A DNA stretch of 64,000 bases, from positions 1 through 64,000 of the forward strand of contig JAJDUF010000019.1 in NCBI GenBank assembly GCA_022826725.1, in the 5' to 3' direction. This document shows positions 8,150-15,709 of this stretch, piece after piece. The DNA is from Chloroflexota bacterium (GTDB lineage: Bacteria; Chloroflexota; UBA11872; UBA12225; JAJDUF01). A model generated the notes under the pieces. The model had not been told where the DNA came from. It saw nothing but the letters and a program-made list of their open reading frames with translations, and ran no database searches. The translations under genes and the position numbers were made by a program. Numbering within the stretch: position 1 is the stretch's first letter; every line of letters begins with the position of its first letter.

Positions 8150-9975
8150 AAGATGCCGACCGCAGCCTATTTCCCGGCAGTTACACCATCCGCGCTCTTC
8201 GAGATAGTCGGTATCACAACACCGCGTATGCCATTGCCGAACTCCTCGACAACTCGATAGAGGCACACGCTGAACAGATTGAATTGCTCTGCATGGAAGA
8301 AATCAAGAGGGTGGGTACGCAGATGCGGCCGCGGATTTCTGAAATTGCTGTCCTGGACAATGGCACAGGCATGGATGTGGAAACCCTTTTTAATGCCCTC
8401 AAGTTTGGAGGAGGTACGAGGCATGATTCCAATAGGGGGATCGGCAAGTACGGCATGGGTCTGCCCACATCATCAATGTCCCAATGCACGCGAGTGGATG
8501 TGTGGACTTGGCAGGATGGCCCTGATTCAGTATGGCACTCCAGCATTGATGTCGACACCATTGAGCAGGGCGACCACAGTGTTCCTCTTCCCGACCGAGA
8601 GACATCGATACCTGAGACATGGAGAACGGCTGGCAGCGACGAAATCTATGAACACCGCTCAGGCACTCTCGTCGTGTGGAGCGACCTAGACAAGATTCAG
8701 TGGAAAACCGCCCGCGCGATAATGGACAATACATCCCGAGAAGTCGGGCGCATCCATCGGCATTTCATTTGGGCTGACATAGTAAGAATACGAGCCGCAT
8801 CTTTCCTTGAAAACCGACCTGCAGAACGCAAGGAGACACTGTTTGTCGCGAATGACCCTCTCTACCTGATGGATTCTACATCTACTCCGGTGCCATGGGA
8901 TAGCAAACCGATGTTTGCCGAATGGCGCACGGAATCCTATCAGGTTCCTGTAGACGGTCGGGAAGAGACAATTGATGTTAAGTATTCTATTGTGACGCCC
9001 GAGGCCCTGAAAACGGATAGGGTCACACAGAATCCAGGTGCAACTGACTATGGCCAGCACGCCAGACACAACATTGGCGTATCAGTCGTCCGGGAAGATA
9101 GGGAGATTGTTCTCGAGGTCGCCTTCCTCCGGGAGGGTGGCAGTGCTGAGAATCCACAAAATCGCTGGTGGGGCTGTGAAGTGAATTTCCGTCGCAGTTG
9201 TGACGAACTGTTTGGCGTAGACCATAACAAACAGATGGTCGCAAAATTCACGCAAGCTGCGAGGACACTTGCTCGTGACGACCGTCCTAACCCTGTTGTC
9301 CTCGACGAACTGGGAATCGACGATGATCACATCCACAAGATTGTGGGAGACATCCGGGACGAGACGCGCACCATGATGCGTGAAATCGGGCGGATGTTTG
9401 AGCAGCGACGGGACCGACCGAAAAAAGATGGGAAGAGAAGCCCAGAAAAAAAGGCCGTGAAGACTGCCACCGAGGCAGACCGAGACGCTATAGCAGCCGG
9501 TAGAGAGCAGCCAACCAAGACTGATAGAGACCGGGAGCAGATTTCACCCGAAGAACGGGAGGCCGGCCTTACGGAACAGTTTATTGAATCCGGCCAGGCC
9601 ACCCAAGACGCCAAAGAGCTCGCAAAGACGCTGGTACAGGAAGGAATCTCATACCACTTCAACCCGGATCAGCTTGACGGATACCAGATGTTTAATGTGC
9701 GCTCGAACCAGGGCGTCCGACTCATCAATCTTAATACTGACCACGCGATCTACAACCTACTCAAACACATCGAAGGACGCCTTGACGAGAACAGCGACGA
9801 GAGTGATCCTGCTTTCCAGGCCACCGTCGCCCTGAGGTTATTGCTGGCATCGTGGGCACGGATGGAAGAGGGTACAAATTCCCGGGAAGAGCGAATGCAT
9901 ATTCAGGACATCGCCCGGACTTGGGGTCTTCAAGTGGAGAAGTTCATTAATCAACTGCGCGAGAGAGACGGCTAG
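8125..9975 (+). CDS. MORC/MutL-like GHKL-superfamily ATPase
   Basis: 616 residues. The N-terminal Bergerat-fold ATPase is clear: N-box ELLDNSIEA (39-47), G1 VLDNGTGMD (76-84), and GGGTRH followed by the lid GIGKYGMGLP (105-114), with GTLVVW further on as the likely third motif. A beta-rich second domain follows, as in MutL/Hsp90/MORC proteins. Residues about 415-485 are very charged (RDRPKKDGKRSPEKK region) and probably a flexible or coiled linker, and a C-terminal helical domain (about 490-616) is unassigned. There is no PD-(D/E)XK or MutL endonuclease motif. GGAGGAAC precedes the ATG at 8125. Comparative genomics has linked prokaryotic MORC-type ATPases to restriction-like operons; here the partners are a helicase and a PLD nuclease. 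G+C is about 47-55% in lines counted by hand. Confidence 0.87.
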   Translation: MDDQLAALKDADRSLFPGSYTIRALRDSRYHNTAYAIAELLDNSIEAHAEQIELLCMEEIKRVGTQMRPRISEIAVLDNGTGMDVETLFNALKFGGGTRHDSNRGIGKYGMGLPTSSMSQCTRVDVWTWQDGPDSVWHSSIDVDTIEQGDHSVPLPDRETSIPETWRTAGSDEIYEHRSGTLVVWSDLDKIQWKTARAIMDNTSREVGRIHRHFIWADIVRIRAASFLENRPAERKETLFVANDPLYLMDSTSTPVPWDSKPMFAEWRTESYQVPVDGREETIDVKYSIVTPEALKTDRVTQNPGATDYGQHARHNIGVSVVREDREIVLEVAFLREGGSAENPQNRWWGCEVNFRRSCDELFGVDHNKQMVAKFTQAARTLARDDRPNPVVLDELGIDDDHIHKIVGDIRDETRTMMREIGRMFEQRRDRPKKDGKRSPEKKAVKTATEADRDAIAAGREQPTKTDRDREQISPEEREAGLTEQFIESGQATQDAKELAKTLVQEGISYHFNPDQLDGYQMFNVRSNQGVRLINLNTDHAIYNLLKHIEGRLDENSDESDPAFQATVALRLLLASWARMEEGTNSREERMHIQDIARTWGLQVEKFINQLRERDG

Positions 9976-9977
9976 GC

Positions 9978-10877
9978 ATGCCCAGGCGGCCGGGTAGCGT
10001 GTTGAGCCGGCTTTGCTCCGGTGCCCAGCGGCTCGTCATCGCGGCGCCGTACATCAAAGCTGATCCTCTTACGAGGATGCTGTCCGACGTTAGCCCGGCG
10101 GCATCCCTTATCTGCGTCACGAGATGGAATCCGCAGGACCTAGCAGTAGGCGCCTCCGACGTCGCCTGCCGCACGATTGTCACTGAGCGGGGAGGCTCGT
10201 TCAGGCTCCACCCTTCACTGCACGCCAAGTACTACCGAATTGACGATACGGTCCTCATTGGGTCTGCGAACCTGACGTCTTCCGCAATGGGCTGGTCAAC
10301 GCAACCCAACCTGGAAATTCTCTGTCGTGCCGGCGATGACTTTGACGCCTGTGCCTTCCAGCGGGAGCTGCTGAAAGAGGCAAGAGAAATAAGCGATGCC
10401 GAATTCGCCCGCTGGGAAGCCATGGCTAGGATCAGCACTCGGAGCACCCCCACAGTTACCGACGGACAACCTCTGCTTGACACGTGGCGACCCACAACCC
10501 GCGAGCCAAGACACCTAGAACTCGTATATCAGGGTAAAAAAGACGCAATTGCCTCATTCGACCAGCAGGACGCGGCGCAGCGCGACATCCAAGCACTCCT
10601 CATCCCGCCCGGCTTGACTAATGAGCAAGTCCGCACGTGGGCAACGGCTTGTCTGCTCGCCGCACCCTTCACTAACGCCGTGATACGGCTACAGGACTTG
10701 GACACGCCAAGGGCCTACCTCTCACTCGCCAGGACCTATAGACTCAGTCCCACTGAGGCGAGAAGAGAAATGGAGACGGTCCAGAATTGGCTTGCATTTC
10801 TTGCCCCGGAGATGCTGCCTAGCGGGTACCCTCTAGGTGACGGTGGACCGCGAGCCGCCGTCGTTGGTCGGAAGTAG
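9978..10877 (+). CDS. Phospholipase D-like single-HKD nuclease
   Basis: 299 residues. One HKD motif is present: H82, K84 and D89 in LHAKYYRID, followed by GSANLTSSAMG (95-105). A single HKD motif means the active form would be a dimer, as in Nuc and BfiI-type nucleases. The N-terminal APYIKADPL segment matches the start of the PLD_2 fold. The C-terminal third (about 150-299) is unassigned and may bind the ATPase or DNA. The gene begins 2 bases after the GHKL ATPase stop codon, so it is very likely in the same operon and is the obvious effector nuclease. G+C (about 53% in one line counted) is still low here. Confidence 0.83.
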   Translation: MPRRPGSVLSRLCSGAQRLVIAAPYIKADPLTRMLSDVSPAASLICVTRWNPQDLAVGASDVACRTIVTERGGSFRLHPSLHAKYYRIDDTVLIGSANLTSSAMGWSTQPNLEILCRAGDDFDACAFQRELLKEAREISDAEFARWEAMARISTRSTPTVTDGQPLLDTWRPTTREPRHLELVYQGKKDAIASFDQQDAAQRDIQALLIPPGLTNEQVRTWATACLLAAPFTNAVIRLQDLDTPRAYLSLARTYRLSPTEARREMETVQNWLAFLAPEMLPSGYPLGDGGPRAAVVGRK

Positions 10878-11736
10878 CGTGCGTGTTATCGGGACGGCTC
10901 AGGACATTCACCGGCGTGCTCGCCGCCGGCTGGCGCGGGGTGCGGCGCTGCTGTCGCTCGGTATTGTGCTGCTGTTGACGTGGCTGGTGCTCCGCTACCT
11001 GGACATCGGCCCCACCTCCGTCTACTTCCTCGTCGGGTTTAGCGGCATTCTCGCGGCGGTGTGGGGGGTTGGCTCAATGCGCCGTGCGCTGACGATGACG
11101 GCCACACCGGCGGCGGTGCGCGCCGTGGTCCGTGACCTCGCTGACGGCTTGGACGATGACTACGTGCTGCTGCGTCAGGTCACACTGCCGCCCAACGGCG
11201 CGTTTGCCGACGTGATCTTGCTCGGACCGCATGGCGCGTTGGTGCTCTCGCTCCAAGCCCTCGATGGGACCTATGTGCAGCAGGAGCATCGCTGGTACCG
11301 GCTGGCGGACGACGGCGAGCCGCAGCTCTGGGACCGCAGTCCGACGTGGGACCTGACGCGGCCGTGGAAGAGCGCGCGGCGCCTGGTGCGGGAATACGTG
11401 GTGAGTGGATTCCCGGTCGGTGCGGCCGTGGTGCTGGCCTCCGGCTCGATGGCCGCACCGGCAGGTGAGCATACGGAGAACGGTGCGGACGGCGCTCTGA
11501 GCAACGCCGACCGCGTTACGGTGGCCGCGGAGCGTTTGCTGGACTTGGCGCTGGCCGAGCCGGCGATCATGCGCTCGCGCTTCCTGCGCCAGGACACGGA
11601 GGCGAGTCATCCGGTGTTCCCGGTGATTACCGGCGCCGAGGTCGTCGGCCTAGTCAAGGCGCTACCGGCAGCCGAACGCGCCAAACCCGACCTGATCGCC
11701 GAACTCACGGAGGCCATCCGGCCCCATGTCGGTTAG
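10837..11736 (+). CDS. Membrane-anchored NERD-like protein, active site apparently lost
   Basis: 299 residues from GTG at 10837, or 285 from GTG at 10879, which has GGAAG just upstream and avoids a 41-base overlap. Two transmembrane segments (about residues 35-55 and 62-80) are followed by a region resembling the nuclease-related (NERD) domain: LPPNGAFADVILLGPHGALVLSLQALDG. In typical NERD proteins the last part reads VIETK; here the acidic residue and lysine are replaced, so nuclease activity is doubtful. G+C returns to the high genomic level, so it probably belongs to the host backbone and not to the helicase-ATPase-PLD block. It ends tail-to-tail with the LCP gene, the two stop codons overlapping. 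Confidence 0.6.
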   Translation: MTVDREPPSLVGSSVRVIGTAQDIHRRARRRLARGAALLSLGIVLLLTWLVLRYLDIGPTSVYFLVGFSGILAAVWGVGSMRRALTMTATPAAVRAVVRDLADGLDDDYVLLRQVTLPPNGAFADVILLGPHGALVLSLQALDGTYVQQEHRWYRLADDGEPQLWDRSPTWDLTRPWKSARRLVREYVVSGFPVGAAVVLASGSMAAPAGEHTENGADGALSNADRVTVAAERLLDLALAEPAIMRSRFLRQDTEASHPVFPVITGAEVVGLVKALPAAERAKPDLIAELTEAIRPHVG

Positions 11737-12860
11737 CCGGCCACTGCGGTGGGGGCCGCGGCTCCGGCGGTTGTCTCTGCGCTGCCGTTGACGGCTTGCT
11801 GGACGACCTGGCGAATGCGCGGCAAGTCGGGGATGAGCACCTCGGCACCGTTGGCGGTAACCGTGCTCGTGACCAGCCCCTGATCGTAGTTGATGGCGAG
11901 GCGGGTGATCCGTTCAGCGGGAATGGACGTACCCAGGTTGGCCAACGCCGGCATCTTTGTGAGCGGAAAGTCGGTTGTCACCGCGTCGCTCAACTGTTGG
12001 ATCAAGGCCGGCAGCCGCGGCAGGATGTCAACGGTGAGGAACTGGTCGCGCATCGCCAACAAGAGCTGCTGCTGGCGCTTGATGCGTCCGAAGTCGGCTT
12101 CCGGGTCGGTCAGCCGGGAGCGGGCGTAGCCGAGCGCCTGCTCACCGTTGAGGCGCTGCCGGCCGGCCGGAATCCGCAGTGGCTTGAACCCATAGGCATC
12201 ATCGGGGTAATAGGGATCGTAGAGCGGCTGCGCTAACTCAATCTCTACGCCGCCAAGCGTGTCAATAATGCGCTCGAAGCCCTCGAACTCTAGCTTGACG
12301 ACATAGTCAACCGGCAGGCCGAGTACCGCCGCTACCGTCTGCCGGGTCAACTCCGTGCCACCTTGGACAAAGGTCTGATTGATCCGCATGACGCCGTGGC
12401 CGGCAATGTCCACATAGAGGTCACGGGGCACCGAGATGAGCGTGGCACGCCGCTCGACCGGATGAATGTTGACTACGATAATGGCGTCGCTGCGCGGTAC
12501 CTCCTCCCCACGCCGGTCCACGCCCAAGATCAAGAAAGTGAGTGGCTGCTCGTCGGTCCAGGACGGCACAACGGCCTGGACACCGCGGCGGGCCAGGTCC
12601 TGGCCCTGCTCGATCACCGCAGTGAGTGGCGGGGCCGACTCGCTGGTCGCCGGCACAGCAACGTTTTCGGACGGGACCGCCGCCGACCGGGGTTGCAGCT
12701 GCTGCCACACTACAATCAGCACTACGGCTACGAGGACGACCGGCAGTGACAGGAAGGAAGCGATATATAGCCGCCTCCGCTCAGTTGGGGTGAGTGCTTC
12801 CCACACCCGCCGCCACGCCGTTGACGGCCGCAGCCGCCTCAGAAGATCGGGAAATTCCAT
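11733..12860 (-). CDS. LytR-CpsA-Psr (LCP) family glycopolymer transferase
   Basis: 375 residues. LCP proteins move undecaprenyl-linked glycopolymers onto peptidoglycan or other envelope acceptors. A cytoplasmic N-terminus leads to one membrane helix (about 31-52), a short linker and the extracellular LCP domain. Signature residues are seen in DRRGEEVPRSDAIIV, ISVPRDLYVDI, MRINQTFVQGG, LGGVEIEL and the arginine-rich GYARSRLTDPEADFGRIKRQQ, which contact the pyrophosphate. A low-complexity Ala/Thr tail ends the protein. ATG at 12860 begins the conserved N-terminus; the in-frame extension to 13070 lies between genes and reads like non-coding sequence. The next gene upstream on this strand is pyrD. 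Confidence 0.9.
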   Translation of the reverse strand: MEFPDLLRRLRPSTAWRRVWEALTPTERRRLYIASFLSLPVVLVAVVLIVVWQQLQPRSAAVPSENVAVPATSESAPPLTAVIEQGQDLARRGVQAVVPSWTDEQPLTFLILGVDRRGEEVPRSDAIIVVNIHPVERRATLISVPRDLYVDIAGHGVMRINQTFVQGGTELTRQTVAAVLGLPVDYVVKLEFEGFERIIDTLGGVEIELAQPLYDPYYPDDAYGFKPLRIPAGRQRLNGEQALGYARSRLTDPEADFGRIKRQQQLLLAMRDQFLTVDILPRLPALIQQLSDAVTTDFPLTKMPALANLGTSIPAERITRLAINYDQGLVTSTVTANGAEVLIPDLPRIRQVVQQAVNGSAETTAGAAAPTAVAG

Positions 12861-12955
12861 AGTGGTAGGGCTATGCACGCGGCAGGCGCCCGTATGAACT
12901 GGCCGGCTTCGTGAGGTAGGTGTTCGCCGGATTGACCGGCCGGCACGCTTATGGA

Positions 12956-14002
12956 TTATCGCAAGCCGGCAGCCGTAGCGTCCACTACTGCCCGCTCGCG
13001 CACGGCCAGCATGGGATGGCCACAACCGGTAAGCTCCGCGACGGATGCAATCCGGTGTCGTCGGAGCCACGCTACTACCCCGTCGAGAACGTCCACGCTG
13101 GCTCGCGGGTTGGCAAAGTGCATCGTACCGACCTGCACGGCGCTGGCGCCGGCGAGGATGAACTCCAGGGCATCCTCACCGGCGCTGATCCCGCCGATGC
13201 CGATGATCGGCACGGTAGCGACCTCGGCTACGCGCGCGACTAGCGCGACGGCGAGGGGTTTGATGGCGGGGCCGGAAAGGCCCCCGGCGCCTTGCCCCAA
13301 CCGCGGCGCTCGCTGACGCACGTCTAGCGCTAGGCCGTTGAAGGTATTGACGAGCGACAGGGCATGGGCACCGGCTGCTTCTACGGCCAGCGCCACCGGC
13401 TGGATGTCGGTGACGTTGGGGGTGAGCTTGACGACCGTCGGGAGATCGGTGGCATCGCGCACGGCGCGGGTGACGGCCGCGGCCATGTCGGGGTCCTGAC
13501 CAAAGTAGGTGCCGCCGGCCGCGCTGTTCGGGCAGGAGATATTGACTTCGAGGGCGGCAACACCGGGCACACCGTCGAGGAGTGCGGCCAAACGGGCAAA
13601 GTCGGCTACCGACTCTCCGGCGATGTTGACCAGCACCGGCACGGTCCACGCTGCCCACTGGGGCGCGTACTGCTCGATGACCGCCTGGACACCCACGTTT
13701 TGGAGGCCGATAGAGTTGAGCATCCCGGCCGCCGTCTCGACCGTGCGCGGCGGTGGGTTGCCCACACGTGGCTGCAACGTGGTGCCTTTGCAGACGATGG
13801 CGCCGAGGCGTTGGATGTCCACCAGCCCGGCAAACTCAATGCCGTAGCCGAACGTGCCGCTCGCGGCCAGGACGGGGTTCCTGAGCATCAGACCCGCCGG
13901 ATGCGACGGGGCGATGTTGACCGTCAGGTTGGGCGTGACTGCGCCCGCGCCCCCAAGCCAGGACGACGGACCCGTCCGGCTCGGCGCTGCGCCGTTACTC
14001 AC
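12956..14002 (-). CDS. pyrD: Dihydroorotate dehydrogenase, class 1B-like
   Basis: 348 residues including an N-terminal extension of about 25. Oxidises dihydroorotate to orotate in pyrimidine synthesis; cytosolic FMN enzyme. Family features are NPVLAASGTFGYG (42-54), KGTTLQPRVGNPPPR, MLNSIGLQN, the catalytic-loop NISCPN with C157, KLTPNVTDI, NTFNGLALD, GGLSGPAIKPLA and GIGGISAGEDALEFILAGA. A catalytic cysteine in place of serine marks class 1, and the overall pattern fits the NAD-linked 1B type. No pyrK electron-transfer subunit is adjacent. The start is GTG at 14002 with GAAGGA upstream. pyrE lies far away at 57.7 kb. Confidence 0.92.
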   Translation of the reverse strand: MSNGAAPSRTGPSSWLGGAGAVTPNLTVNIAPSHPAGLMLRNPVLAASGTFGYGIEFAGLVDIQRLGAIVCKGTTLQPRVGNPPPRTVETAAGMLNSIGLQNVGVQAVIEQYAPQWAAWTVPVLVNIAGESVADFARLAALLDGVPGVAALEVNISCPNSAAGGTYFGQDPDMAAAVTRAVRDATDLPTVVKLTPNVTDIQPVALAVEAAGAHALSLVNTFNGLALDVRQRAPRLGQGAGGLSGPAIKPLAVALVARVAEVATVPIIGIGGISAGEDALEFILAGASAVQVGTMHFANPRASVDVLDGVVAWLRRHRIASVAELTGCGHPMLAVRERAVVDATAAGLR

Positions 14003-14117
14003 AGTCCTTCACCGCTGCTCGTAGCCAACTGCTATGACTCCAACCACCAGTGTAGCGCAGAGGCGTGAGGGCGGCCGGCGGCGTTAGAAGAACCGGTACA
14101 CTCCGCCGATAGGAAGC

Positions 14118-15170
14118 GTGAGACAGCAGATGTCCAGTGTAGCCGCTGCCGCGTCCCGGCCGACGAACTTTCGCTACGAACGCGGCCTGCACTGGCCGGC
14201 GCCCGACCTGTGGCTCGATCCCGAGCTACGCAAGCCGCTCGCGTTCGTCTCGCATGGGCACAGCGACCACTGCCGCCCCCATCGTCAGGCGGTGGCCACG
14301 CCCGCAACGGCCGTCTTCTACCGTCAGCGGACCCGGCGGCGCGACGTGATCGAGTTGCCGTTCGGGCAGCCGCACCAATTCGGTCAGTACGAACTGGAGC
14401 TGTTCCCGGCCGGGCACATTTTGGGATCAGCGCAAGCGCAGGTCCGCGGTCCCGATGGGCAGACAGTTGTCTATACCGGCGACTTTCGCCTGAAACACGG
14501 GCCGGCGGTGGAACCGTGCGAGGTGCGGCGCTGTGACGTGCTGGTGATGGAGTGTACTTACGGCCAACCGCACTACCGGTTTCCGGCGGTTGAGGCGGTG
14601 GCCGACGAGCTACACGACTGCGTATCACGCTGTCTCGAAAGCGGCCGGACGCCGCTGGTACTTGCCTATGCGTTGGGCAAGGGGCAGGAGGCGCTGGCGC
14701 TGCTGACCAACGCCGGTTTCGAGGTACTGGTGCAGGAGCAAATCTACACGGTGGCCCAACAGTACGAACGCCTCGGTGTCCCGCTAGGCGACTACGCACT
14801 ACTCTCGCCGGAAACCGTCCAGGACATCCGCAACAAGGTGATCTTGGCGCCGCCGCACCGGCGCCGCTCCGATCCGCTGGTCGGTCGGCTGAAGCGGGTG
14901 CAGAGCTTCTTCCTGAGCGGATGGGCGGCAGACCCCGCTGCGCGTTATCGGTTCGGCGCCGACTATCTACTCCCGTTGAGTGACCATGCCGACTGCACCG
15001 ATCTACTCAGTTATGTCGAGCAGGCGCAGCCACGGGTGGTCTACACGGTGCATGGGGACGGCACGTTCGCCGGTATCCTGCGGAGCCAGGGGATTCCGGC
15101 GTACCACCTCCCTGACAACGCCTATCAGCCCGGCCTGTTCGACGAGCCAGTGGCCTCGACCAGCGCTTGA
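14118..15170 (+). CDS. Metallo-beta-lactamase / beta-CASP-like exonuclease family protein
   Basis: 350 residues. Metal-binding motifs in order: SHGHSDHC (about 45-52), GHILGSAQ (about 99-106), TGDF, ECTYG and SDHAD (about 288-292), with a final HG dipeptide. This is the pattern of the mRNA 3'-processing-factor-like family, including the exonucleases encoded beside ATP-dependent DNA ligases in DNA repair operons; no ligase is present here. GTG at 14118 follows AGGAAG at a short spacing and ATG at 14130 is an alternative. It is convergent with the cinA-like gene, overlapping by 46 bases. Confidence 0.82.
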   Translation: MRQQMSSVAAAASRPTNFRYERGLHWPAPDLWLDPELRKPLAFVSHGHSDHCRPHRQAVATPATAVFYRQRTRRRDVIELPFGQPHQFGQYELELFPAGHILGSAQAQVRGPDGQTVVYTGDFRLKHGPAVEPCEVRRCDVLVMECTYGQPHYRFPAVEAVADELHDCVSRCLESGRTPLVLAYALGKGQEALALLTNAGFEVLVQEQIYTVAQQYERLGVPLGDYALLSPETVQDIRNKVILAPPHRRRSDPLVGRLKRVQSFFLSGWAADPAARYRFGADYLLPLSDHADCTDLLSYVEQAQPRVVYTVHGDGTFAGILRSQGIPAYHLPDNAYQPGLFDEPVASTSA

Positions 15171-15709
15171 TGCAGGAGGTGGAGGGCGGCGTGGGCCGCC
15201 GCGGCTTTGTTGGCGCTGCGGTCACCCTCGAATTGGTGCTCTGCTGCCCACACGCGCGGCTGATCGTCGGCAGCCGCGCCGGGGCCGGCGACAGCGACAT
15301 AGCTCAGGCCAATCGGCTTGCGTGATCGGCCGGGATGGACACCGGCCAAGCCGGTTTCGGCGACGGCCCAATCGCAGCGGAGCCGCTGCCGGGCGCCGAG
15401 CGCCAAGGCTCGCGCCGTGGCCGCGCTGACCGTACCGCCGGCGCGCGTGTCGCTGCGGGTGAAGAGCGCTGCCGGGGCGTGCAGCAACTCGATCTTGAGC
15501 CGATTGTGATAGGCGATGACGCCGCCGAGAAACCAGCGCGAGGCGCCCGGCCGGTCGGTCAGCCAGTGGCCGAGCAATCCACCCGTTGATGATTCGGCTA
15601 CGCCCAAGGTCCGGTTACCGGCGATGAGTAGCGTGGCAACCGCGCCGACAAGATCGGCGACTGCTGCAGGGGGCGGGGGGTGAGGCTCAGAACGGCTCTT
15701 CGTTGTCAT
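15125..15709 (-). CDS. CinA C-terminal-domain protein (nicotinamide-nucleotide amidase-like)
   Basis: 194 residues, matching stand-alone PncC/YgaD proteins. The family deamidates nicotinamide mononucleotide in NAD recycling. AESSTGGLLGHWLTDRPGASRWF followed by GGVIAYHN is the family core; the usual AESCTGG cysteine is serine here. The later AETGLAG and PIGLSYVAVA match the second conserved stretch. ATG at 15709 lies inside the 3' end of ftsK (23-base overlap), which supports translational coupling, and the 3' end overlaps the convergent exonuclease gene. Sequence upstream of 15709 in this frame is just ftsK read out of frame. Confidence 0.82.
   Translation of the reverse strand: MTTKSRSEPHPPPPAAVADLVGAVATLLIAGNRTLGVAESSTGGLLGHWLTDRPGASRWFLGGVIAYHNRLKIELLHAPAALFTRSDTRAGGTVSAATARALALGARQRLRCDWAVAETGLAGVHPGRSRKPIGLSYVAVAGPGAAADDQPRVWAAEHQFEGDRSANKAAAAHAALHLLHQALVEATGSSNRPG

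Noticed and set aside
6040..10877. Assigning the four-gene block as a Dnd or type 4 BREX system
   Set aside because: DndB/D/E, the BREX ATPase BrxC, the PglZ phosphatase and BrxL are all missing, and the PP-loop protein is much shorter than DndC.
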